A stretch of 64,000 nucleotides of DNA, taken from Kordia algicida OT-1 (lineage in GTDB: Bacteria > Bacteroidota > Bacteroidia > Flavobacteriales > Flavobacteriaceae). Position 1 is the stretch's first letter, and the number at the start of each line of letters is the position of its first letter. Made by a program: the position numbers and the translations under genes. Of this stretch, positions 26,742 through 35,777 are shown one piece after another. The stretch is taken from assembly GCF_000154725.1 (NCBI RefSeq), contig NZ_DS544873.1:3299397-3363396 (forward strand), read 5' to 3'. The notes below the pieces were generated by a model, which saw only the letters and a list, made by a program, of their open reading frames with translations, did not search any database and was not told where the DNA came from.

Positions 26742-27890
26742 ATGAAAAAGTGCCTGATGTTACTTGTGGCGTTTGTTTGTTTCTCTTTTGTAAATGCACA
26801 AACCAAAATTGAAAAATTAACTTCCAAAAAATTGAATGAAACGCGTGACATTCAATTATATATTCCTGAAGGATATTCTGAAGACAGAGTTTATCCAATC
26901 ATCGTCGTTTTAGACGCACATTACCTCTTTGAAAGTGTGGTTGCCAATACACGCTATTACAGCTATTGGGACGAAATGCCAGAATGCATTGTAGTAGGCG
27001 TCAATCAATATGAAAAAGAAGATCGAGAAAAAGATGTTGCTTTTGCTGATGCTAGCGGATTACCAGAAGAAAAAGGCGCCAAATTTTTTGAATTTATCGG
27101 AATGGAATTAATTCCGTTTGTGGAAAAAAATTACAATACCGCCAATTTTAAAATGATTATCGGACATGATTTGACAGCGAATTTTGCGAATTATTACTTA
27201 TTCAAGGAAGTTCCTTTATTTGATGCATACATTAATCTGAGCCCTTATTTTGCGCCAAAGATGGAAGAACGTATCGTGAAACGCTTGGAAGAATTTGAAA
27301 CGAAAAAATTCTACTATTTGGCTACTGCCGAAGAAGACACGAAAAAAGCTGCCAAACGTATCAGAAGTTTAAACGAACAACTTTCCGCGTTAAAAAATGA
27401 AAATATTTTTTATTACTATGATGATTTTACGGAAGCCAATCACAACTCGTTAGCAGTTCAAGCAATTCCACGAGCGATGAGTCAAATATTTTCCATGTAT
27501 CGCCCAATTAGTGTTAAAGAATACAAGGAAAAAATTGTGACACTTAAAACTTCACCGTATCTCTATTTAACAGACAAATATCAAACTATCAAAGACCTTT
27601 TTGGTTTTGAAAAACGTGTTTCTGTCAATGATTTTATGGCAATCTATTCTGCAGTGCGAAAAACTGATAATATTGAAGATTTAAAACTCTTAGCAAAACT
27701 GGGTAAAAAAGAATATCCTGATACCGCGTTATTTCACTTTTTTATGGGAGAATATCACGAAAAAGAAGGAAAACCTAAAAAAGCATTGCGCATGTATCAA
27801 AATGGATTCAGTATGAATTCTATCGATTTTATCACAAAAGATTTAATGCTTGACAAAGCAGACAAACTCAAACAAGACTTCGGTTGGTAA
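26742..27890 (+). CDS. Esterase-fold protein with TPR-like tail, serine nucleophile missing
   Basis: 382 residues from MKKCLMLL, with a signal peptide ending near VNAQ. The fold is that of the PF00756 esterase family (IPEGYSEDRVYPIIVVLDAHYLF, ECIVVGVNQYEKEDREKD). The nucleophile elbow, usually GHSxGG, reads GHDLTANF with Asp at 143, so no catalytic serine is seen there. The C-terminal part (about 310-375) resembles a tetratricopeptide repeat (FHFFMGEYHEKEGKPKKALR). Probably a periplasmic non-hydrolytic or atypical member. It lies nine bases upstream of radA in a plus-strand run. Confidence 0.72.
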   Translation: MKKCLMLLVAFVCFSFVNAQTKIEKLTSKKLNETRDIQLYIPEGYSEDRVYPIIVVLDAHYLFESVVANTRYYSYWDEMPECIVVGVNQYEKEDREKDVAFADASGLPEEKGAKFFEFIGMELIPFVEKNYNTANFKMIIGHDLTANFANYYLFKEVPLFDAYINLSPYFAPKMEERIVKRLEEFETKKFYYLATAEEDTKKAAKRIRSLNEQLSALKNENIFYYYDDFTEANHNSLAVQAIPRAMSQIFSMYRPISVKEYKEKIVTLKTSPYLYLTDKYQTIKDLFGFEKRVSVNDFMAIYSAVRKTDNIEDLKLLAKLGKKEYPDTALFHFFMGEYHEKEGKPKKALRMYQNGFSMNSIDFITKDLMLDKADKLKQDFGW

Positions 27891-27896
27891 TCATTT

Positions 27897-29255
27897 ATGG
27901 CAAAAGTAAAAACGACCTTTTTCTGTCAAAACTGCGGATCGCAATTTGCAAAATGGCAAGGACAATGTTCTTCTTGTAAACAGTGGAATACCATTGTTGA
28001 AGAAGTCATTCAAAAAGAAGTAAAAGCCAATTGGCAAAAACAGGAAAAAAGTGTTTCACGTGTTTCCAAACCTACATTAATTCACGAAATAAGTTCGGAG
28101 ACTGAAAAACGTTTGCCAACTTCAGACAGTGAATTAGACAGAGTGCTTGGTGGCGGAATTGTGCCTGGATCGCTCATTTTACTCGGTGGCGAACCTGGTA
28201 TTGGAAAAAGCACACTATTACTCCAAATCTCATTAAAATTACCGTACAAAACCTTATATGTTTCTGGGGAAGAAAGTCAGAAGCAAATCAAAATGCGCGC
28301 AGAACGTATCAGTCAAAAAAACTCCAATTGTTTGGTATTGACAGAAACGAAAACGCAAAATATCTTTAAACAAATTGCGGAGGTTGAACCTGATATTTTA
28401 GTAATTGATTCCATTCAAACCTTGCATTCTGATTACATAGAATCGTCTGCGGGAAGCATTTCGCAAATTCGAGAATGCACCACCGAGCTGATAAAATTTG
28501 CCAAAGAAAGTGGCATTCCTGTATTTTTGATTGGTCATATTACGAAAGATGGAAACATTGCGGGACCAAAAATTTTGGAACATATGGTAGATACGGTTTT
28601 ACAGTTTGAAGGCGATCGAAATCATGTGTATAGAATTTTACGTTCATTGAAAAACCGTTTTGGTTCTACATCCGAATTAGGAATCTATGAAATGTTGTCA
28701 GATGGTTTGCGCGAAGTTAGCAATCCATCAGAAATCTTAATTTCCAAAAATGCCGACGAACTTAGCGGAACGGCAATTGCAGCAACGTTGGAAGGCGCAC
28801 GACCTTTAATGATTGAGATTCAAGCGTTGGTAAGTACAGCCGTTTATGGAACTCCACAACGAAGCACCACAGGTTACAATGCCAAACGTTTAAACATGTT
28901 ATTGGCAGTCTTGGAAAAACGCGCAGGTTTTAAACTCGCCGCAAAAGATGTTTTTTTAAACATTACAGGCGGAATCAGCATTGATGATACTGCGATCGAT
29001 TTAGCCGTAATTGCCGCAATATTATCAAGCAATGAAGATGAGGAAATTTCAAAAACCAACTGCTTCGCTGCGGAAATCGGATTGGCTGGCGAAATTCGTC
29101 CTGTCAATCGAATTGATCAGCGTATTCTAGAAGCAGAAAAGTTAGGATTTACCACATTTTTCACTTCAAAACACAACAAAATTTCTTTAAAAAACACCAA
29201 AATCAAAATCGTACTTATTTCTCGTATTGAAGATTTAGTTAGTCATTTGTTTTAA
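27897..29255 (+). CDS. radA: DNA repair protein RadA
   Basis: 452 residues. Helicase of the RecA superfamily that aids branch migration in recombinational repair. The N-terminal zinc finger has C10, C13, C24 and C27; the Walker A is GGEPGIGKSTLLLQ; the RadA-specific KNRFGST is present; and the C-terminal Lon-like domain (LEKRAGFKLAAKDVFLNITGG) is intact. It starts six bases after the esterase-fold gene. Confidence 0.97.
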   Translation: MAKVKTTFFCQNCGSQFAKWQGQCSSCKQWNTIVEEVIQKEVKANWQKQEKSVSRVSKPTLIHEISSETEKRLPTSDSELDRVLGGGIVPGSLILLGGEPGIGKSTLLLQISLKLPYKTLYVSGEESQKQIKMRAERISQKNSNCLVLTETKTQNIFKQIAEVEPDILVIDSIQTLHSDYIESSAGSISQIRECTTELIKFAKESGIPVFLIGHITKDGNIAGPKILEHMVDTVLQFEGDRNHVYRILRSLKNRFGSTSELGIYEMLSDGLREVSNPSEILISKNADELSGTAIAATLEGARPLMIEIQALVSTAVYGTPQRSTTGYNAKRLNMLLAVLEKRAGFKLAAKDVFLNITGGISIDDTAIDLAVIAAILSSNEDEEISKTNCFAAEIGLAGEIRPVNRIDQRILEAEKLGFTTFFTSKHNKISLKNTKIKIVLISRIEDLVSHLF

Positions 29256-29328
29256 TAGTTGAATGATTAAAAGACTACTTCAACAATCGTTAATTTGATA
29301 ATTTGAAACGTACCAATTTTCTTTGATT

Positions 29329-29432
29329 CGTCTTTGCGAGAATTTGAAAAAATTCGTGGCAATCTGTTTTTCTGCAACACAATTTTGTTGTGATACAAAC
29401 AGACTGCCATGTCATACTTTCTCGCAGTGACG
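29329..29432. repeat. Palindromic interspersed repeat, copy 1
   Basis: About 104 bases forming one large imperfect palindrome: the left end CGTCTTTGCGAGAA matches the complement of the right end TTCTCGCAGTGACG, the inner GTGGCAATCTGTTT matches AAACAGACTGCCATG, and the centre CACAA pairs with TTGTG. No ORF inside. It is related to copies at 35048-35144 and 57454-57490. It looks like a non-autonomous REP/MITE-type element. A rightmost stretch (29455-29511) with GCAAAGCGATCC and GCGCCAGCGATCTA resembles other degenerate intergenic repeats. Confidence 0.7.
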
Positions 29433-29511
29433 TTTTGAGTAATTTAAGAAGATAAGCAAAGCGATCCAACAGGCAAAGCCGATCTAACATCTAAAAGCGC
29501 CAGCGATCTAT

Positions 29512-30546
29512 TTACGGTGCCGGATTCGGAATGCTATTGTGAATTTCGTTGATACTATCTAATAGTTCTTGTGATAATTCAACATCAATACTGGCAATAT
29601 TTTCTTTGAGTTGCTCCATTTTGGTTGCTCCAATAATATTTCCTGTAACAAATGGTTGTTGATTTACAAAAGCCAACGACATTTGCGCCAAACTTAATCC
29701 GTGCTTTTGAGCCAAATCTGCATATAACTGTGTGGCTTTTGTGGCTTGTTCGCCACTGTAACGTGCAAAGCGTGGAAATAATGTCAACCGCGCATCTTCT
29801 GGTTGTTTTCCGCCTAGATATTTTCCAGAAAGTACACCAAAAGCCATCGGAGAATACGCTAACAATCCGATTCCTTCGCGCATTGCTATTTCAGACAATC
29901 CTGAATCAAAGCTTCTACATAATAATGAATATGCGTTTTGAATGGTTACCATTCTTGGCAATCCTTTTTTAGCTTCTTCCAAATAGCGCATGGTTCCCCA
30001 AGGTGTTTCGTTTGAGATTCCTACTTGACGAATTTTTCCTTCTTTGATGAGTTGATCTAACGTTTCTAAACTTTCGTGAAAGTTGTATTCCCAAGCATCA
30101 TTAGGATCATGTTCGTAAATACGTTGTCCGAATGTATTGGTATTTCGTTCTGGCCAATGTAATTGAAAAAGATCGATATAATCTGTTTGAAGTCGTTTTA
30201 GACTGTTTTCCACAGCGTCTTTGATGGCTTCCGGTTTAAAACCATTGGTTCTAATATGTGCTGTGTAATCGCCTGGACCTGCAATTTTACTTGCCAAAAC
30301 AATTTTGTCTCTGTTTCCAGATTTTTTGAACCAAGTTCCGATAATTCGTTCGGTTTCTGCATAGGTTTCTGCAGTTGCTGGCACAGGATATAATTCGGCA
30401 GTATCAAAAAAGTTAACACCTTGCTCCAATGCATAATCCATTTGCTCGTGTCCTTCGGCTTCAGTGTTTTGATTTCCCCAAGTCATGGTTCCTAAACAAA
30501 TTTTACTGACTTCTATATCTGTATGTGGGATTTTTGAGTATTTCAT
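29512..30546 (-). CDS. Aldo/keto reductase (Tas-like)
   Basis: 344 residues, NADP-dependent oxidoreductase of the AKR superfamily. The tetrad is visible: D and Y in NFFDTAELYPV, K in IVLASKIAG, H in LFQLHWPERNTN. MTWGNQNTEAEGHEQMDYAL and GLLAYSPMAFGVLSGKYLGG match Tas-type reductases. The substrate is unknown. Single gene flanked by repeats on both sides. Confidence 0.9.
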   Translation of the reverse strand: MKYSKIPHTDIEVSKICLGTMTWGNQNTEAEGHEQMDYALEQGVNFFDTAELYPVPATAETYAETERIIGTWFKKSGNRDKIVLASKIAGPGDYTAHIRTNGFKPEAIKDAVENSLKRLQTDYIDLFQLHWPERNTNTFGQRIYEHDPNDAWEYNFHESLETLDQLIKEGKIRQVGISNETPWGTMRYLEEAKKGLPRMVTIQNAYSLLCRSFDSGLSEIAMREGIGLLAYSPMAFGVLSGKYLGGKQPEDARLTLFPRFARYSGEQATKATQLYADLAQKHGLSLAQMSLAFVNQQPFVTGNIIGATKMEQLKENIASIDVELSQELLDSINEIHNSIPNPAP

Positions 30547-30633
30547 TTTTTTCTTTTTCGGTTTTTTAATCTTTAGCTTTTATTTGATATTGCATTAAGG
30601 ATTGAACGGTTTGTTTGAGCTCTTTTTAAAAGT

Positions 30634-30659
30634 GGCTTCCTGCCTTCGCAGGAATGACA
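30634..30659. repeat. Short palindromic repeat, copy 1
   Basis: Core TTCCTGC-CTTC-GCAGGAA followed by TGACA, in the gap between the aldo/keto reductase and exonuclease III. A second, slightly decayed copy lies at 30752-30777 in the same orientation. This looks like the widespread intergenic TGTCATTCCTGCGAAGGCAG-type element. Confidence 0.65.
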
Positions 30660-30751
30660 GTTTTAAAAAAGCGAGTAGTGAAAGCCTGACCTTCGATTTG
30701 TCGAAGGAAATGCCCAAGAATTACTTATACTTTCAACTTCAATCTTTTTTT

Positions 30752-30777
30752 GGATTCCTGCCTTTGCAGAAATGACA
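30752..30777. repeat. Short palindromic repeat, copy 2
   Basis: Core ATTCCTGCCTTTGCAGAAAT followed by GACA; partner of 30634-30659. It sits two bases beyond the exonuclease III stop codon and may form the 3' hairpin of that transcript. Confidence 0.6.
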
Positions 30778-30779
30778 AA

Positions 30780-31541
30780 TTATATGTCGATTTCTACCAA
30801 AATTGGACAATGGTCAGAATGTTTGGCTTCTGGCAAAATAGTCGCTCTGGTAATGTTGTCCTTTAAAGCTTTACCAACCATATTGTAATCAATGCGCCAA
30901 CCTTTGTTGTTTGCACGCGCATTGGCACGATAACTCCACCAACTGTAATGGTGTGGTTCTTTGTTTAGATGACGAAATGAGTCAATAAAACCGCTGTCGA
31001 TAAAGCTTCCAATCCAGGCGCGTTCTTCTGGCAAAAATCCTGAAACACCTTTCATTTTTGGATTGTGAATGTCTATTTCTTCATGACAAATATTGTAATC
31101 GCCACACACGACTAAGTTTGGAATTTCTTTGCGCAGATTTGCCAAATATTCCTTGATTTCGTCCATATATTGAAACTTGAAATTGAGCCGCGCGTCGTTC
31201 GTTCCTGATGGTAAATACATACTCATAATGGAGATGTTGTCATAATCTACACGCAAGTTACGACCTTCAAAATCCATGGTTTCAATTCCTGTACCATACA
31301 CAACATTGTTCGGTTCTTCTTTGCAGAGAATTGCCACGCCACTGTAGCCTTTTTTTTGTGCGCTGTACCAATAATTGTATTTGTAACCCGCTTGTTCAAA
31401 AGCTTCTAAATCGAGTTGTTCTTTTTGAGCTTTGGTTTCTTGAATACACAGTACGTCTGGATTGGCTTGTTGTAGCCACTCAAGGAATCCTTTTCTGATA
31501 GCGGCACGAATTCCGTTTACGTTATATGATATTATTTTCAT
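30780..31541 (-). CDS. xth: Exodeoxyribonuclease III / AP endonuclease
   Basis: 253 residues. Base-excision repair nuclease of the exonuclease III family. Visible active-site elements: SYNVNGIRAA, CIQETKAQ (Glu metal ligand), VVCGDYNICHEEIDIHNPK, and the C-terminal HSDHCPILVEI. KGWRIDYNMVGKAL matches the DNA-binding loop. Single gene; start MKIISYNVNG. Confidence 0.96.
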   Translation of the reverse strand: MKIISYNVNGIRAAIRKGFLEWLQQANPDVLCIQETKAQKEQLDLEAFEQAGYKYNYWYSAQKKGYSGVAILCKEEPNNVVYGTGIETMDFEGRNLRVDYDNISIMSMYLPSGTNDARLNFKFQYMDEIKEYLANLRKEIPNLVVCGDYNICHEEIDIHNPKMKGVSGFLPEERAWIGSFIDSGFIDSFRHLNKEPHHYSWWSYRANARANNKGWRIDYNMVGKALKDNITRATILPEAKHSDHCPILVEIDI

Positions 31542-31873
31542 TTATTTTTTAATTTTTCTAACAAACCCTAGTTCCGTTTAGTTTTTTAAATTCTAATTTA
31601 AGAAATATCGAATCCGCTTTACATTAGATATCTCATTTTTTATTTCTAATTTTCGTTTTCTTTGCTCGCCCAAAGAAAAGAAACAAAAGAAATGGCGCTT
31701 TTCCAGAGGTATTTTTAGTTTTCCTTTTTGGGGAAAACTAAAACCACATGAGTTTTTCTAAATTTTTTCCAAGGCTTCAAAAATTTTTAACGAAAAACTC
31801 CTGTTATACTGCGGAAAAGAAACTTTACCCTTGGATTTTCAAAAAAAGATTTATACGAAAATAACCGTTGCTT
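31542..31873. other. Gene-free region between xth and the OlsF-like gene
   Basis: About 330 bases with no credible ORF. It contains a hairpin, TTTAGTTTTCC with GGAAAACTAAA around 31716-31743, and segments such as TTTGCTCGCCCAAAGAAAAG that look like decayed intergenic repeat material. The hairpin may serve as a terminator for the acyltransferase gene at 31874. Confidence 0.5.
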
Positions 31874-33679
31874 TTATTCTTCTTCGTTGTTGTTGAGTCT
31901 TCGTTCTAGTTCTGCTTGAAATTCTTCCATCACAGGTTTTACCGTACTTTCAGGAAGATCGGCAATGCGAATGTACATTAAACCATCAACAGCATTGTTG
32001 AATAAAGGATCGACATTGAACGCGATTACTTTTGCATTTTGCTTTACGTATTTTTTGATAAGCACGGGCAAACGTAAACTTCCTGGTTCGAGTTCGTCAA
32101 TGATTTTATCAAATTTGTTTAAATCGGAAGCCGTTTCATCAAAAATAAAATCTTTGTCAGCGTCTTTTAGCTTGACTTTGAATTCTTTTTTCGGGTGAAT
32201 GTACTGTGCAATATACGGATCGTAGTAATGCGATTTCATAAACTCAATCATCAACGATTTTGAGAAGTTTGAAAATTGATTACTGATACTGACACCGCCA
32301 ATAAGATATTTATGTTCTGGATGACGTAAAGTTGTATGTACAATTCCTTTCCAAAGCAAGAATAATGGCATCGGTTTTTGCTGATATTCGCCAATGATAA
32401 ACGCTCTACCCATTTCGATGGATTCACTCATCATTTTATGCAATTCTGGCTCAAAACGAAACAAGTCTTGCAAATAGAAACCATTAATTCCGTAGTTTGC
32501 ATAGATTTGATTTCCAAGTCCCATTCTGTACGCACCAACCAAGCGTTTTGCTTCATTATCCCACAGAAACATGTGATGATAGTAATGGTCAAATTTATCT
32601 AAATCAATCGCCTGATTCGTTCCTTCTCCAATTTCACGAAACGTAATTTCACGCAGTCTACCAATTTCGCGTAATACATTTGGAATTTCAGAAGCTTCTG
32701 TTAGAAATACTTGATAGTTTTTACTCGTGAGTAAATGGTGTTTTTTGGATAAACCTTCAACTTCTTGCTGAATGACTTCCGCAGAAACTGGCGTAATGAT
32801 TTTTTTAGGTTGCTTCGGTAGTTTTAAAGATGTAGGAACTTTACTGAGTAGGTTTTGTTTTTCATACGTATTGGACAACATGTATGTTTTTTTACGTAAA
32901 AACTCAGTAAAATCGGCTAAATTGTCGTGTTCGTCTTGTGCTTTTACAGAAATTGGCTTTCCGATACGCACTTTAATGACTCTATTTTTTTGTGTGAGTA
33001 GTTCAGAAGGTAGTTTTGCGGTTCTGAACGTATCGCTGATTCGTGATAAACGATAGAATATTCGACTGTTTTTTGCATGAAAGTAAATAGGAACAACAGG
33101 AACTTTTGCCTTTTGCACCAATTTCATAGCAGCTTCTTCCCAAGGTTTGTCTACAATTAATTTTCCGTCTTTATAGGTTGATACTTCTCCTGCTGGAAAG
33201 ATTCCGAGTGGTTTTCCTTCGCGTAAATGCATGATGGATTGTTTGAAACCTGCAATGCTTGATTTTGCGCCTTTGTGATCTTCAAAAGGATTCACAGGCA
33301 TTACATAGGGTTTTAACGGATTGATTCTGTGGAGTAAAAAGTTGGCGATAATCTTGTAATCTGGACGTTGCTCTATCATAAGTTTGAGCAATAAAATTCC
33401 ATCGATTCCGCCAAGTGGATGATTGGAAATGGTAATATATGCGCCATCTTTAGGGAGACGTTTTAAATCTTCCTCTGGAATTTCAAATTTAATCTGAAAT
33501 TCATCCAACAATGCATTTAGAAATTCTAAATCATCGAGGTGTTTGTGTTTGTCATAAATTTTGTTCACATCAGATATGCGCAACACTTTCATCAAAACCC
33601 AACTAATGAAAGTTCCGATAAAGCCATACTTATCTAATTTGATCGCTTTTGCAACTTCTTTTGCAGTTACCAATCCCAT
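31874..33679 (-). CDS. olsF: Two-domain acyltransferase, probable ornithine-lipid synthase OlsF
   Basis: 601 residues. The N-terminal half (about 1-270) is a PlsC-type O-acyltransferase with SNHPLGGIDGILLLKL and GIFPAGEVSTYKDGKL; the C-terminal half (about 310-540) is a GNAT-like N-acyltransferase as in OlsB (VGAYRMGLGNQI, ESIEMGRAFIIGEYQQKPMP, KYLIGGVSISNQF). OlsF proteins with this order are known from Flavobacterium and Serratia and make ornithine lipids, acylating first the amino group and then the hydroxyl. A lipid-A-like or hemolysin-associated acyltransferase is the alternative. Promoter box at 33702. Confidence 0.8.
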   Translation of the reverse strand: MGLVTAKEVAKAIKLDKYGFIGTFISWVLMKVLRISDVNKIYDKHKHLDDLEFLNALLDEFQIKFEIPEEDLKRLPKDGAYITISNHPLGGIDGILLLKLMIEQRPDYKIIANFLLHRINPLKPYVMPVNPFEDHKGAKSSIAGFKQSIMHLREGKPLGIFPAGEVSTYKDGKLIVDKPWEEAAMKLVQKAKVPVVPIYFHAKNSRIFYRLSRISDTFRTAKLPSELLTQKNRVIKVRIGKPISVKAQDEHDNLADFTEFLRKKTYMLSNTYEKQNLLSKVPTSLKLPKQPKKIITPVSAEVIQQEVEGLSKKHHLLTSKNYQVFLTEASEIPNVLREIGRLREITFREIGEGTNQAIDLDKFDHYYHHMFLWDNEAKRLVGAYRMGLGNQIYANYGINGFYLQDLFRFEPELHKMMSESIEMGRAFIIGEYQQKPMPLFLLWKGIVHTTLRHPEHKYLIGGVSISNQFSNFSKSLMIEFMKSHYYDPYIAQYIHPKKEFKVKLKDADKDFIFDETASDLNKFDKIIDELEPGSLRLPVLIKKYVKQNAKVIAFNVDPLFNNAVDGLMYIRIADLPESTVKPVMEEFQAELERRLNNNEEE

Positions 33680-33701
33680 ATATTAACTTTAAGGCGAATT
33701 A

Positions 33702-33709
33702 CAAATATA
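33702..33709 (-). promoter_or_regulatory. -7 promoter box for the OlsF-like gene
   Basis: TATATTTG on the minus strand, 22 bases before the start codon at 33679. Confidence 0.5.
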
Positions 33710-33734
33710 GGAAAACAACCTTAATTTGTATGAT

Positions 33735-34985
33735 TTATTTCACAACTAACTGGATCGTTTGTTCTGCGCGTTGTTCTAGCAAGATTTCTTTTTCTTTTTG
33801 TAAACCTTCAATCGCTGATTCTGTAAAGTGTCGGATGGTATACAACGATACATTTTCGTAATGTGTTACTTTAAATTTTGAACGCAAAGTGTTTAGCAAT
33901 TTTTCTAAATTGTTGAACTTATTGTCTACACAAACCGAAAAACTAATGGCAGAATTCTGAATGACATCTACTTTCATCTTGCAATCGTGTAGTAATTTGA
34001 AGATTTCGCTGATGTTTTCTTCTACGATGAATGAAAAATCTAAAGAAGATAACGAGATTAATACTTGATTTTTTTTGACGATAAAACACGGAATATTTGG
34101 TGTAATTCCGGAACCTTTTGCAACCGCAGTTCCATCTTTTTTAGGATTGAGAAACGATTTTACATATAACGGAATTTCCTTTCGTTGCAAAGGCTGTAAT
34201 GTTTTTGGGTGAATGACCGAAGCACCGTAAAATGCTAACTCGATAGCTTCACGATAGGAAATATTATGTAACAATTGTGCATTTTCAAAATAACGCGGAT
34301 CTGCATTGAGAACCCCTGGAACATCTTTCCAAATAGTCACACTTTCGGCATTTAAACAATACGCAAAAATTGCGGCGGTATAATCAGAACCTTCTCTACC
34401 TAATGTTGTGGTAAAATTGTTAGGGTCACTTCCTATAAAACCTTGCGTAATGTGAAGTTTGTTTCTATTTACTTTTTGTTTGATGTTTTTCTGGGTCAAT
34501 TCCCAATGTACTTTTGCATCACGGTAATTGGTGTCTGTTTTTATCATTTCGCGCACATCAAGCCAAGTATTTTCAAGAGAAATACTATTGAGATATGCAC
34601 TGACAATGGTTGTGGAAATCAATTCCCCGAAGGAAACCAATTGATCGTATACATAATTATAATCTGGCGATTTGTTTCTACCTAAAAAGCCTTTCATTTC
34701 TTCAAAAAAAGCTTTGACTTTGGCAAAAATCGGATGGTTTTCGTTTGGAAATAATTCCAATAAAATTTCATTATGATATTTGGCAATTTCCTGAATAGAA
34801 GCTTGCAATTCTGGACTTTCATCAAAGTAATTTTTGATAACGACTTCAATAGCGTTGGTTGTTTTTCCCATCGCAGAAATCACAATGAGTGTATCGTTGT
34901 ATCCGACATCTTGCAATACGCTTACAAGATTTTTTACACCATTGGCATCTTTTACAGACGCTCCACCAAATTTGAATATTTTCAT
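33735..34985 (-). CDS. lysC: Aspartate kinase
   Basis: 416 residues, monofunctional. Phosphorylates aspartate, the entry to lysine, methionine and threonine synthesis. The N-terminal KFGGASVKDANGVKNL, GREGSDYTAAIFAYCLNAE and the kinase-domain WKDVPGVLNADPR are intact. The C-terminal part (about 290-400) carries two ACT-type segments (VISLSSLDFSFIVEENI and IQNSAISFSVCVD), so it is probably feedback regulated. A separate ACT-type protein lies at 50690. The symbol is by family only. Confidence 0.9.
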   Translation of the reverse strand: MKIFKFGGASVKDANGVKNLVSVLQDVGYNDTLIVISAMGKTTNAIEVVIKNYFDESPELQASIQEIAKYHNEILLELFPNENHPIFAKVKAFFEEMKGFLGRNKSPDYNYVYDQLVSFGELISTTIVSAYLNSISLENTWLDVREMIKTDTNYRDAKVHWELTQKNIKQKVNRNKLHITQGFIGSDPNNFTTTLGREGSDYTAAIFAYCLNAESVTIWKDVPGVLNADPRYFENAQLLHNISYREAIELAFYGASVIHPKTLQPLQRKEIPLYVKSFLNPKKDGTAVAKGSGITPNIPCFIVKKNQVLISLSSLDFSFIVEENISEIFKLLHDCKMKVDVIQNSAISFSVCVDNKFNNLEKLLNTLRSKFKVTHYENVSLYTIRHFTESAIEGLQKEKEILLEQRAEQTIQLVVK

Positions 34986-35047
34986 TACAAAATTTATTTT
35001 GTTGTTCCCGCAAAATTGGGAATCTATTTTCTATGTTTTTTTAAGTT

Positions 35048-35144
35048 CGTCTTTGCGAGGCAAAGCCGTGGCAATCTTATTGTCATAGTACGCAATTGCG
35101 TTTTGAAGTATGGGTTTGCTTCGTCATACCTCCTCACAAAGACG
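35048..35144. repeat. Palindromic interspersed repeat, copy 2
   Basis: About 97 bases: left end CGTCTTTGCGAGG with CCGTGGCAATCTTATTG, right end CCTCCTCACAAAGACG. Same ends as the element at 29329-29432 with a different centre (CGCAATTGCG, itself a palindrome). It lies upstream of aspartate kinase, between that gene and the GNAT gene. Confidence 0.65.
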
Positions 35145-35156
35145 TTTCAAAAAATG

Positions 35157-35663
35157 TCAACTCCTATGCGAAAGATACTTCTCAATTCCTGCTTCATCTA
35201 GTTGCACCACATGCCAATCACGTTTTACATCAGCACCAATATGTTCGTAAAATTCAATTGCTGGTGTATTCCAATCCAACACTTCCCAACCAATACGTTT
35301 TACGCCAAGTTCGTTTCCGTATTTGATAACTTCCGCTAGCAAATCGCCACCAATTCCTTTTCCTCGTGCTTTTTCGCTTACGATTAAATCTTCCAAATGC
35401 AAAAATTCGCCTTTCCAAGTAGAATAACGCATGTATACCAATGCAATTCCTAATACTTCTTGTGCTGAACTCGACTCAGTATCTTCTGTAGTTTCTGCAA
35501 TAAAACAATGGAATTTTGGAATAGCTCCAAAACCATCTTTTCGTAATGTTTCAGGTGTAATAATGACAGCTTCTGGCTCTTTTTCAAAAATTGCCAATTC
35601 AGTAATGAGACGAAAAATATCTTCTACATCTGAAGAAACGGCTTTTCGGATGGTATACTTCAT
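35157..35663 (-). CDS. GNAT N-acetyltransferase (diamine-acetyltransferase-like)
   Basis: 168 residues. It begins YTIRKAVSSDVEDIFRLI and has LEDLIVSEKARGKGIGGDLL, the acetyl-CoA loop R/Q-x-x-G-x-G/A, and the late WEVLDWNTPAIEFYEHIGA, a pattern found in spermidine/spermine-type acetyltransferases. The substrate is not proven. Single gene with a -7 box upstream. Confidence 0.85.
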   Translation of the reverse strand: MKYTIRKAVSSDVEDIFRLITELAIFEKEPEAVIITPETLRKDGFGAIPKFHCFIAETTEDTESSSAQEVLGIALVYMRYSTWKGEFLHLEDLIVSEKARGKGIGGDLLAEVIKYGNELGVKRIGWEVLDWNTPAIEFYEHIGADVKRDWHVVQLDEAGIEKYLSHRS

Positions 35664-35682
35664 AAACTTTTAAATATTTACA

Positions 35683-35690
35683 CAAAGGTA
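35683..35690 (-). promoter_or_regulatory. -7 promoter box for the GNAT gene
   Basis: TACCTTTG on the minus strand, 19 bases before the start codon at 35663. Confidence 0.45.
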
Positions 35691-35777
35691 ACAAGGTAAA
35701 AATTATAATTTTTACGAAAACGTTATAGTTTTACAAAATTATCGATATTTGTGATCTGAGAAACAACCTAGAACAAA

